5,833 nucleotides of DNA, taken from the NCBI GenBank assembly GCA_964487155.1, contig CAZAQB010000194.1, positions 1 to 5,833 on the forward strand. The letters are read 5' to 3'. Below, piece by piece: positions 1 through 5,833 of this stretch. Each line of letters begins with the position of its first letter. Positions within the stretch are counted from its first letter, which is position 1. The notes beneath the pieces are model-generated. The model made no database searches, was not told the DNA's origin, and worked only from the letters and a program-made list of their open reading frames with translations. Source of the DNA: CAZAQB01 sp964487155 (lineage in GTDB: Bacteria > Pseudomonadota > Gammaproteobacteria > Nitrococcales > Nitrococcaceae). A program made the translations under genes and the position numbers.

Positions 1-83
1 CTCCCGCACCGCCGGGATATCGGGCGGCAGCGCCGCCAGGGCGCCCGAGGGGATGCTCAAAGCCGCCGGCCGCAGGGGACCGG
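1..83. other. Left-edge flank after the kinase gene; possible start of another minus-strand gene
   Basis: These bases lie just past the kinase stop codon. On the minus strand one frame stays open to the window edge. It could begin at a TTG (positions 60-58) and would read SIPSGALAALPPDIPAVRE, a plausible protein composition, but there is no ATG and no clear ribosome binding site. On the plus strand another frame is also open until a stop at 116-118. High GC makes open frames uninformative over this length. There is no hairpin followed by a T-tract on the minus strand, so I see no intrinsic terminator for the kinase operon. The operon may therefore continue leftward. Confidence 0.2.
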
Positions 84-2618
84 TCAGCGTGACAGGCGGG
101 TTCCCGGGGGTGCACTGAGCAGGGCCTGGGCGGCTTCCAGGAAGCCCGTGAGCTCGGCATCGAGCTCACGCGCCCGGCGCCGGCCGTCACTGCACAGCTG
201 CCGGGCGGGCGCGTTGTTGATCTCGGTGGCCAGCTGCTGCAGGCGCTGGGCGCCAACGTTTGCGGACGTGCCGCGCAGCGCGTGGGCAGCGTCCCGGGCC
301 TGGCCGAGGCTGCCGCGCTCGAGCCCATCGAGCAGCTGACGGATCAGCGCGCTGGCGTCCGAGCGGTAGTCCTCCAGCACTTCCTGCATGAAGCTGGGGT
401 CGTCGTCCAGCTCCATCAGCCGGGTCAGGGTGCGCTCGTCCAACACCGGCCCGGCGCCCGGGGCGAAGGTCGGATGGCGCTCGATGGAGGTCACATTGTC
501 CGCCACCGGCCCGGCAGCCGGGGCGACCCCCCCGCCGGTCACTGCCTCCAGGGTCTCCAGCAGGCGCTGGGCGTCCACCGGCTTGGCGAGAAACGCCGCC
601 ATGCCGGCCTCCTGGCAGGCGGCCCGCGTCTGCTCGGTGACGTCGGCGGTGAATGCGACGAACGGCGGCCCCTGGTTCCGGGGATGGGCGAAGCGGAAGA
701 GCTTGACCGCTTCGATGCCGCTGGTGCCCGGCAGGTTGACGTCCATCAGCACCACGTCGAAGTCGGTTTCCTCCAGGCGATCGAGGGCCGCATCGCCGCT
801 CTCCACCAGCTCCACGCGGTGGCCCGCGCCCTCCAGGATCTTGCCGGTCACCCGGCGGTTGACGGCATTGTCGTCAGCCGCCAGCACCCGCAGGCGACGC
901 CGGAACGGGCTGGCGCCCGGGGCGGCCGTGGCGGGCCCGGCGCCGGCGGTCAGCGCGGCCAGGGCCGCCAGGCCCCGCAGCAGGGCAGCGGCGTCCGGCG
1001 GCCCGGCCACCATGGCGAGGGCTTCCGCCGGCAGACTCGCCGGCGGCAGCTCGCCGCCGCCCGGACCGGTGACCAGCACACAAGCGAGTCGCCGCTGGGG
1101 CAGTTGCCGCCGCACGGCACCCAACGTGGCCTCGGCCTCGTGAGCCTCCAGCAGCAGGTAGAGGTGGCCGCCGTCGCGGGCGGCGCACCAGCGTGCCAGG
1201 GCGTCCGTGTCCGCCGCGGCAGCCAGCCGCCAGCCGGCAGCTGCCAGGGACTCCAGCACCGGCGCCGGCAGATCGACGGCGCCGGCGAGCCGGACCAGCT
1301 CCCGCTCGCCGTTGCCCTCCAGGCCGCCAGCGGACTCGGCGCCACGGAGGCGCTCGAAGCTGAAATCCACGGTGAAGATGCTGCCCTGTCCCTCGCGGCT
1401 CGACACCTCGATGCGGCCGCCCAGCAGGGCGGCAAGCTGCTGGGAGATTGCCAGGCCCAGCCCGGTCCCGCCGCGCTGGCTGGCGGTGGCGTTGGCGCCC
1501 TGGGTGAAGCTGCCAAAGATCTCCTGCAGGGCCTCCGGCGGCATGCCGAGCCCGGTGTCGGTGACGCTGAAGCGCAGCCGTGCCGACTCGGGCGTGGACT
1601 CCAGCAGGCGCACGCCGATCTGCACGCCGCCGTGATCGGTGAACTTGGCCGCGTTGGCGCCCAGGTTGAGCAGGATCTGGCGCAGATGCTGGACATCCCC
1701 CCGCAGCCGGGCCGGCAGCGCCGCGTCCACCGCCACAGACAGCGCGAGACCCTTCTCGCGGGTCTGGGCGCGGAGAATGGCGGCCACCTCGGCCAGTTCC
1801 CGGTGCAGGTCGAAATTCGTGTGCTCGACGGGGATGCGGCCGGCCTCGATCCGGGACAGGTCGAGGATGTCGTTGATCAGGCCCAGCAGGGCGCGGCCAG
1901 AGGCCTGCACGGCACCCACCATCTCCCGCTGCTCGGGATCGAGCCGACCGCTGCGCAGCAGATCACTGATGCCGATGACGGAATTCAACGGGGTGCGCAG
2001 CTCGTGGCTCATGTTCGCCAGGAACCGGCTCTTGGCCTGGTTGGCCGCCTCGGCCTCGGCCTTGGCCTGGGTGAGCCGGCGGATCAGCGCGGCTGCATAG
2101 GCCGGCACGATGATCAGCCCGGCGAGCAGGCCGTACTGCTCGATACGCCAGCCCGGCGTCGTGTAGTCCGCGGTGGCCACCACCAGGCCGAAGCCGGCCA
2201 GGCTCATGGCGGCGGAGGCGCCGAGGTAGGGCAGTCCGTAGCGGAAGCCGTTGCCCAGGGTGACCCAGAGGTAGACCGGGTAGAGGGCCGCGCCCCAGAT
2301 CCCGCTGGCGGTCATGAACAGGGTCAGGGTGCCGACGTCGGTGGCCATGGCGAGCAGCCGGCGCGCCGGCGAGCGCCCGGGGCGGCGCAGGACCAGACCG
2401 AGGTAGAGCACCGAGAGCGCGAAATAGCCGACGGCGATCAGCGCGCAGCGCCAGAACTCGGCGGTACTCAGAACGCCCGCCACCCCGAGCGCGAGGGAGT
2501 AACCGCCGATCAGCCCCACCATGGCGAGGCGCACCACCGCCTGTCCGTGCTCGCTTTCCCGCTGCCGGCGCTTGCGCAACCGTGCCCACAGGCGGCCGAA
2601 ACTGCCCGGGCCTGACAT
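84..2618 (-). CDS. RpfC-like hybrid sensor histidine kinase (membrane sensor, HisKA, HATPase, degenerate receiver, receiver, HPt)
   Basis: Inner-membrane hybrid kinase of 844 residues with a complete His-Asp-His phosphorelay. Residues 1-27 are basic and cytoplasmic and end in SEHGQ. Residues 28-180 hold five or six hydrophobic segments including WVTLGNGFRYG. Both stretches match the sensor of Xanthomonas RpfC as I remember it (SEHAQ, WVTIGNGLRYG). A short helix leads to HisKA with phospho-acceptor His205 in HELRTPLN. HATPase follows: N box around Asn318/Asn322, DTGLGM at 354-359, GTGLGL at 384-389. Residues about 440-558 look like a receiver that has lost its acidic site. The true receiver (about 575-695) has Asp582/583, phospho-acceptor Asp626, Thr657 and Lys679. 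The C-terminal HPt has His779 in HALRG. I chose the ATG at 2618 for its strong ribosome binding site and RpfC-like N-terminal length; a GTG at 2651 is possible. It follows the response-regulator gene in the same operon, the likely phosphotransfer target. Kinase function is near certain; DSF as ligand is inference. Confidence 0.95.
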   Translation of the reverse strand: MSGPGSFGRLWARLRKRRQRESEHGQAVVRLAMVGLIGGYSLALGVAGVLSTAEFWRCALIAVGYFALSVLYLGLVLRRPGRSPARRLLAMATDVGTLTLFMTASGIWGAALYPVYLWVTLGNGFRYGLPYLGASAAMSLAGFGLVVATADYTTPGWRIEQYGLLAGLIIVPAYAAALIRRLTQAKAEAEAANQAKSRFLANMSHELRTPLNSVIGISDLLRSGRLDPEQREMVGAVQASGRALLGLINDILDLSRIEAGRIPVEHTNFDLHRELAEVAAILRAQTREKGLALSVAVDAALPARLRGDVQHLRQILLNLGANAAKFTDHGGVQIGVRLLESTPESARLRFSVTDTGLGMPPEALQEIFGSFTQGANATASQRGGTGLGLAISQQLAALLGGRIEVSSREGQGSIFTVDFSFERLRGAESAGGLEGNGERELVRLAGAVDLPAPVLESLAAAGWRLAAAADTDALARWCAARDGGHLYLLLEAHEAEATLGAVRRQLPQRRLACVLVTGPGGGELPPASLPAEALAMVAGPPDAAALLRGLAALAALTAGAGPATAAPGASPFRRRLRVLAADDNAVNRRVTGKILEGAGHRVELVESGDAALDRLEETDFDVVLMDVNLPGTSGIEAVKLFRFAHPRNQGPPFVAFTADVTEQTRAACQEAGMAAFLAKPVDAQRLLETLEAVTGGGVAPAAGPVADNVTSIERHPTFAPGAGPVLDERTLTRLMELDDDPSFMQEVLEDYRSDASALIRQLLDGLERGSLGQARDAAHALRGTSANVGAQRLQQLATEINNAPARQLCSDGRRRARELDAELTGFLEAAQALLSAPPGTRLSR
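444..526 (-). repeat. Short direct repeat in the kinase linker between receiver and HPt
   Basis: Two 23-base copies at 444-466 and 504-526 match at 21 positions and lie exactly 60 bases apart, so they are in frame. They encode APAAGPV and APGAGPV (kinase residues 699-705 and 719-725) in the flexible Ala/Pro/Gly-rich linker. A small local duplication or convergent linker composition could explain it. Confidence 0.5.
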
Positions 2619-2625
2619 CAGAGCG

Positions 2626-2631
2626 CCCTCC
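2626..2631 (-). promoter_or_regulatory. Ribosome binding site of the hybrid kinase gene, deciding its start
   Basis: On the minus strand GGAGGG sits 7 bases before the ATG at 2618, which is near-ideal spacing. The alternative GTG at 2651 overlaps the upstream stop codon (GTGA) but has no purine-rich sequence ahead of it (CTCGGATCTGCT). This supports initiation at 2618, with the kinase translated from its own site 29 bases after the response-regulator stop. Confidence 0.7.
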
Positions 2632-2647
2632 AGCGGCGATCCAGCCT

Positions 2648-4762
2648 TCACAGCAGATCCGAGAAGCGCGCCACCAGCTCCGGGTGGCCGCAGTAGTAAC
2701 CCTGCATCTCGCGCACGCCGATGGCGGCAAGCGCCCGGGCATCCAGCTCGCGTTCCACGCCCTCGGCCACCACCTCCAGCCCGAAATGCTGCGCCACGGT
2801 CAGCATGGCGGCAACAATGGCGCGATTATCGGTATCTTCGGCGAGCCCCGCGCTGAAACTGCGGTCGATCTTGAGCCGATCCACGGGCAGCGCCTTGATG
2901 TACTGCAGCGAGGAGTAGCCAGTGCCGAAATCGTCGATGGCGATGAGCACGCCCCCGCGGCGCAGGGCTTCGAGACGCTCCAGCACGATCCGGTCCTGGC
3001 GCATCAAGGCGCCCTCGGTGATCTCCAGCTCCAGGGCCGTGCCGGGCAGGCCCGTGCGCTCGAGAATATCCCAGCAGGAGGCGTTGAAGTTATCGGCGGC
3101 CAGCTCGCCCGGGGAGACATTGACTGCGATGCGCCGGCTCCCCGTGCGAACGGTCCAGCGGCACGCCGCCTCCAGCATCAGCCGGCCGAGCCGGTTCATG
3201 AGATCCGTGGACTCGGCCACGGGCAGGAACTCAGCGGGCGGAATCCAGCCCTCCTCGGGATGCTCCCAGCGCAGCAGCGCCTCATAGCCCAGCACGCGCT
3301 CCTGCGCCATGTCGCAGAGCGGCTGTACCGCCAGGCCCAGCTGCCCGAGATCGGCTTCCAGGGCATGGCACAGCGCGCCCTCCAGCTGGATGCGCCGCTG
3401 GGCGCGGGCGGTGAGGGTCGGAGTGTAGTAGGCCCAGCGGCTGCCGCCGCGGGACTTGGCCTCGTAGAGGGCGGCGTCGGCCTGGGAGAGCAGGCTCTCG
3501 GGCGTGTCGTCGGCGCCGGCGCCGGCGCTCAGGGCGATGCCCACGCTCGCCCGCAGCTGAAAGTGCAGGCCCGCCGCCGGGACCGGGGTGCGAAGGCCTT
3601 CCAGCAGCTTGCCGGCGAAGGCGTCCGCCTCGTCCGCCGAGTCCAGATCCTCCGCAACCGCCACCAGCTCGTCGCCGCCGAGCCGGGCCAGGGTATCGGC
3701 GGCGCGGACCCGCTGCGCCAGGCGCTCCGCGCAGGCCCGCAGCACCTGGTCGCCCACGCCATGCCCGTAGGCGTCGTTGATGTCCTTGAATCCGTCCAGG
3801 TCGAGGTAGAACACGCCCACCCGGCTGCCATCTCGGCCGGCACGGCTGAGGGCATGGCCGAGCCGGTCGTGCAGCAGGCTGCGATTGGGCAGTGCCGTGA
3901 GGGCATCGAAGTGGGCCTGGTTCCACAGGCTGCGCTCCAGCTCCTTGCGCTCGGTGATGTCCACCGACACCGTGACGATGCTGGAGACGCCGTCGTTCAC
4001 CGAGAACAGCGGCGCTTTGGTCGTCAGGAACACGCGCTCGCGGCTGTGGGCGTCGATCAGGTGCTCTTCGATGTCCTCAATGCCGGTGCCGCGCTCCTGG
4101 ATCGTGGCATTCAGGGTCAGGTGGCGCTGGGCATAGTCGGCGCCGAATACCCGCTCGGCGGGCTGGCCGGCCGCCATCTCGGGGTCGACCCCGAAGAACA
4201 GGCCCTGACGGTTGTTGATGTAGACGCAGCGGCCCTGGGGATCCAGGGCGCTGACCATGGCCGGCACGGTGTTGACCACCAGGCGCAGCTTTTCCTCGCT
4301 GTGCCGGAGCTCCGCCTCCTGCAGCCGGGAGCGGTGGCAGAGCCGCGCCTCCAGCAGCGCCGCCCGGCGCCGGATGATGCGCTGCTGGCGGCGCAACATC
4401 AGCAAATTGCCGGCGCGGGCCTTGAATTCGGCATGATCCACCGGGCTCAGCAGGAAATCGGTGGCGCCGGCATCCAGGGCATCGTAGCGGTACTCGCGGT
4501 CGCCGTAGGCCGTGACCACGATCACCGGCAATTCCGCGCAGTCGGGCAGCTCGCGCAGCGTCCGCACCAGTTGCGCACCGTTAAGGCCGGGCATGACGTA
4601 GTCGGTCACCACCAGGTCCGGCGCCGCCCGGGCAGCGGCCTCCACGGCCTGGCGCGGGCAGGCGAATTCGAACACCCGCACACTCGGGCGCAGCGCCCCT
4701 GCGAGCTTCGCCAGCAGCCTGCGGTTGGTATTCTGGTCGTCAACGACGAAAACGCGGAGCAT
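2648..4762 (-). CDS. Response regulator with REC-PAS-GGDEF-EAL domains (cyclic di-GMP turnover)
   Basis: Soluble signalling enzyme of 704 residues and first gene of the operon. The receiver (about 1-120) has Asp8/Asp9, phospho-acceptor Asp54 and Thr84, but the usual conserved lysine is Ser106 (FLLSPVD). A charged helix (about 120-160) leads to a PAS domain (about 155-275) ending in VDITERK. The GGDEF domain (about 285-445) has Asp321, Asn329 and Asp338, an intact RxxD inhibitory site (353-356), and GGDEL instead of GGDEF at 362-366. The EAL domain (about 460-704) has every catalytic position I can check: Glu494, Asn548, Glu580, Glu583, Asp610, Asp611, Lys631, Glu667, Gln687. Phosphodiesterase activity is thus likely. 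Cyclase activity is uncertain; the GGDEF domain may act as a GTP or cyclic di-GMP sensor. The ATG at 4762 follows a moderate purine-rich site (GAAGAGAG). The adjacent kinase with an HPt domain is the probable phosphodonor. Confidence 0.95.
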   Translation of the reverse strand: MLRVFVVDDQNTNRRLLAKLAGALRPSVRVFEFACPRQAVEAAARAAPDLVVTDYVMPGLNGAQLVRTLRELPDCAELPVIVVTAYGDREYRYDALDAGATDFLLSPVDHAEFKARAGNLLMLRRQQRIIRRRAALLEARLCHRSRLQEAELRHSEEKLRLVVNTVPAMVSALDPQGRCVYINNRQGLFFGVDPEMAAGQPAERVFGADYAQRHLTLNATIQERGTGIEDIEEHLIDAHSRERVFLTTKAPLFSVNDGVSSIVTVSVDITERKELERSLWNQAHFDALTALPNRSLLHDRLGHALSRAGRDGSRVGVFYLDLDGFKDINDAYGHGVGDQVLRACAERLAQRVRAADTLARLGGDELVAVAEDLDSADEADAFAGKLLEGLRTPVPAAGLHFQLRASVGIALSAGAGADDTPESLLSQADAALYEAKSRGGSRWAYYTPTLTARAQRRIQLEGALCHALEADLGQLGLAVQPLCDMAQERVLGYEALLRWEHPEEGWIPPAEFLPVAESTDLMNRLGRLMLEAACRWTVRTGSRRIAVNVSPGELAADNFNASCWDILERTGLPGTALELEITEGALMRQDRIVLERLEALRRGGVLIAIDDFGTGYSSLQYIKALPVDRLKIDRSFSAGLAEDTDNRAIVAAMLTVAQHFGLEVVAEGVERELDARALAAIGVREMQGYYCGHPELVARFSDLL

Positions 4763-4781
4763 CGGATCTCTCTTCAGCGCT

Positions 4782-4804
4782 GCGGCTGTGGCCCAGGCAG
4801 CCGC
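4782..4804 (-). repeat. Inverted repeat in the leader of the response-regulator gene
   Basis: GCGGCTG and CAGCCGC form a perfect 7-bp stem around a 9-base loop. In the minus-strand transcript the hairpin would end about 7 bases before the purine-rich ribosome binding site of the REC-PAS-GGDEF-EAL gene, so it could affect translation. No T-tract follows, so it is not an intrinsic terminator. In such GC-rich DNA a stem of this size can arise by chance. Confidence 0.4.
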
Positions 4805-4893
4805 TGGCGGCGCCTGGACCTCCCCAACGGGATACTCGCAACCGAGGCCACTGACAGTCCCTCGACTGCGTCACTCCATGACCCTGCCACCGT

Positions 4894-4919
4894 TGTTTCA
4901 CGAAAGTTTTCGCCAAACA
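4894..4919. promoter_or_regulatory. Candidate operator: 26-bp imperfect dyad
   Basis: Half sites TGTTTnnCGAAA and TTTCGnnAAACA are symmetric about 4906/4907, with 10 of 13 base pairs matched; the mismatches are at the two nn positions and the centre. It lies in the most AT-rich patch of the intergenic region, 131 bases from the response-regulator start and 147 bases from the ElyC-like start. Size and symmetry suit a dimeric helix-turn-helix regulator. I cannot assign a regulator family, and no regulator gene is in the window. Confidence 0.4.
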
Positions 4920-4944
4920 CGGCTCCGGCGCGACGTGGCTCGGA

Positions 4945-4962
4945 CCGGGCCCGCCGGCCCGG
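4945..4962. repeat. GC-only perfect inverted repeat
   Basis: CCGGGCC and GGCCCGG form a perfect 7-bp stem around the 4-base loop CGCC, about 105 bases before the ElyC-like gene. No T-tract follows on either strand, so it is not a standard terminator. It would form a stable hairpin if transcribed. Chance occurrence in GC-rich DNA is a fair alternative. Confidence 0.4.
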
Positions 4963-5066
4963 CTGGCGAGTTCGACTCCTGGTATCGTTGGCCGTCGGAA
5001 TTGTGCCGCAACGGGCGTCCCCCCGGCACCGGCTGAGATGACGCCGGGCCGCAGCACGAAGAACCC

Positions 5067-5822
5067 ATGCTGTTCCATCTGAAGAAGTTCATCTCCATGC
5101 TGCTGCTGCCGCCGGTGGCGCCGCTGGTCATCATCGCCGTGGGCCTGGTTTTGCTGCGTTTGCGGCGCCGGCTCGGCCTGGGCCTGGCCTGGGGCGGACT
5201 TGTCCTGAACCTGGCCCTTGCCCTGCCAGCCACGGCGGGCTGGCTCACCCAGCAGGCCCTGCCGGAGGATCTGCGCCCGGCGAGCGCGAGCGCCCTGGCC
5301 GAGGCCGGCGCCATCGTGGTGCTGACCGCGGGCGCCGAGCGGCACCTCGCGGACTACGGCGGCGAGACGGTGGACGCCCTCGGCCTGCAGCGCGCCCGGG
5401 CGGCCGCCCGCCTGGCCCGGCGCACCGGCCTGCCGGTGCTGGTCTCCGGCGGGCTGGCCCACGGGGGCCACAGCCTGGCCGAGCTCACCGCCCGGGCCAT
5501 CGTCGAGTACGGCGCCCGGGTGCAGTGGCGGGAAACGGCCTCCCGGGACACTCAGGAGAACGCCACCATGAGCGCCGGCATCCTGGCCGCCGAGGACATC
5601 CGGCGCGTCGCCCTGGTGACCCATGCCCTGCACATGAAGCGCGCCGCCGCCGAGTTCCGCCATGCCGGCCTGGAGGTGATCCCGGCCCCCACCCTGCTGC
5701 CCCTGGCGCCGGATTACCAGCCCTCGGACTTCCGGCCCGGCGCGCAGGCCTACCGGGAGAGCGCCCTGGCCCTGCACGAGCTGCTGGGCCAGGCGGCTCT
5801 GGCGCTGCGGCGTGCGCTCTGA
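5067..5822 (+). CDS. elyC: ElyC-like YdcF/DUF218 family inner-membrane protein
   Basis: Protein of 251 residues, close to the 259 of E. coli ElyC. It has two hydrophobic segments (about 9-30 and 36-58), then a DUF218 domain (about 80-240). The N-terminus MLFHLKKFISMLLLPP closely follows that of E. coli ElyC as I remember it, supporting the ATG at 5067 over an in-frame ATG at 5097, although the purine stretch before 5067 (GAAGAA) is weak. Family motifs include YGGETV at 97-102, VLVSGG at 124-129, SRDTQENA at 159-166, and VTHALHMKRA at 184-193. ElyC acts in envelope and peptidoglycan biogenesis, linked to undecaprenyl-phosphate carrier use; the family's chemistry is poorly defined. The usual glycine-rich VLGGG is VLTAG here (85-89). 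It diverges from the signalling operon. Another DUF218 paralogue such as YdcF is the main alternative; family membership is secure, the ElyC assignment less so. Confidence 0.85.
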   Translation: MLFHLKKFISMLLLPPVAPLVIIAVGLVLLRLRRRLGLGLAWGGLVLNLALALPATAGWLTQQALPEDLRPASASALAEAGAIVVLTAGAERHLADYGGETVDALGLQRARAAARLARRTGLPVLVSGGLAHGGHSLAELTARAIVEYGARVQWRETASRDTQENATMSAGILAAEDIRRVALVTHALHMKRAAAEFRHAGLEVIPAPTLLPLAPDYQPSDFRPGAQAYRESALALHELLGQAALALRRAL

Positions 5823-5833
5823 GGGGCCTGACC

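Larger units (their letters stand above)
4763..5066. other. Divergent intergenic region
   Basis: These 304 bases separate the minus-strand signalling operon from the plus-strand ElyC-like gene and must hold both promoters unless either is read from further away. I found no convincing -35/-10 pair or -24/-12 pair on either strand. The region is less GC-rich than the genes, most clearly near 4891-4920, where a dyad lies. Two GC-rich inverted repeats are also present (4782-4804, 4945-4962). A frame starting at ATG 4878 and stopping at 5036 (52 codons) lacks a ribosome binding site and is probably chance. No tRNA or other RNA gene could be supported. Confidence 0.7.

Noticed and set aside
282..2615. 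Very long open frame on the plus strand antisense to the kinase gene
   Set aside because: It translates to a Gln/His/Gly/Ala-rich sequence without recognisable domains and lies opposite a clear multi-domain kinase. Such antisense frames are expected in GC-rich genes.
4838..4866. Weak sigma-70-like promoter on the minus strand (CTGTCA, 17 bases, TATCCC)
   Set aside because: Only 4 of 6 and 3 of 6 consensus matches; too weak to annotate.
4945..4962. Intrinsic terminator at the GC-only hairpin
   Set aside because: No run of T follows on either strand, and it lies upstream of both genes rather than downstream of one.
4966..4985. tRNA-like T-loop sequence (GAGTTCGACTCC)
   Set aside because: The flanking bases do not form a 5-bp T-stem, and I found no acceptor, D or anticodon arm at the right distances.
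4878..5036. Possible 52-residue small protein in the intergenic region, plus strand
   Set aside because: No ribosome binding site before the ATG, mixed third-position composition, and the frame overlaps the dyad and hairpin. No recognisable sequence.
2582..5041. Very long open frame on the plus strand antisense to the response-regulator gene
   Set aside because: Same character as the other antisense frame, with low-complexity composition and no motifs; the minus-strand frame has four well-defined domains.
4740..5777. Long minus-strand open frame opposite the ElyC-like gene
   Set aside because: Gly/Gln/Ala-rich with no domain, while the plus strand has clear DUF218 motifs and an ElyC-like N-terminus.

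Overview
The window is very GC-rich and carries three intact genes. Two are on the minus strand in a tight operon and one is on the plus strand, divergent from them. GC-rich codon use is the same in all three. The protein matches (an RpfC-type sensor kinase and an ElyC-type envelope protein) suggest a high-GC gammaproteobacterium, perhaps of the Xanthomonadales or Ectothiorhodospiraceae/Chromatiales type. That placement is inferred from remembered families, not from a search.

Layout. Bases 1-83 lie past the end of the kinase gene and hold no gene that can be called. Bases 84-2618 (minus) encode an RpfC-like hybrid histidine kinase with a multi-pass membrane sensor, HisKA, HATPase, a degenerate receiver-like region, a true receiver and an HPt domain. 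Bases 2648-4762 (minus) encode a response regulator with the order REC-PAS-GGDEF-EAL, predicted to act on cyclic di-GMP. Bases 4763-5066 are a 304-bp divergent intergenic region with an imperfect 26-bp dyad in a local AT-rich patch and two GC-rich hairpins. Bases 5067-5822 (plus) encode a DUF218/YdcF-family inner-membrane protein that looks like ElyC.

How the genes may work together. The response regulator is transcribed first and the kinase follows 29 bases later, or overlaps by 4 bases if an alternative GTG start is used. The kinase's N-terminal membrane region closely resembles the sensor of Xanthomonas RpfC, which detects the fatty-acid signal DSF. Its phosphorelay (His205, Asp626, His779) is complete. 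The natural reading is a membrane sensor that passes phosphate through its HPt domain to the receiver of the neighbouring enzyme and so controls cyclic di-GMP. In the classical Rpf system the partner is the HD-GYP phosphodiesterase RpfG. Here it is a GGDEF-EAL protein, which is the most interesting aspect of the window. No DSF synthase (rpfF) is visible, so the ligand is unknown. The ElyC-like gene is probably a separate envelope-maintenance function that shares only the upstream region.
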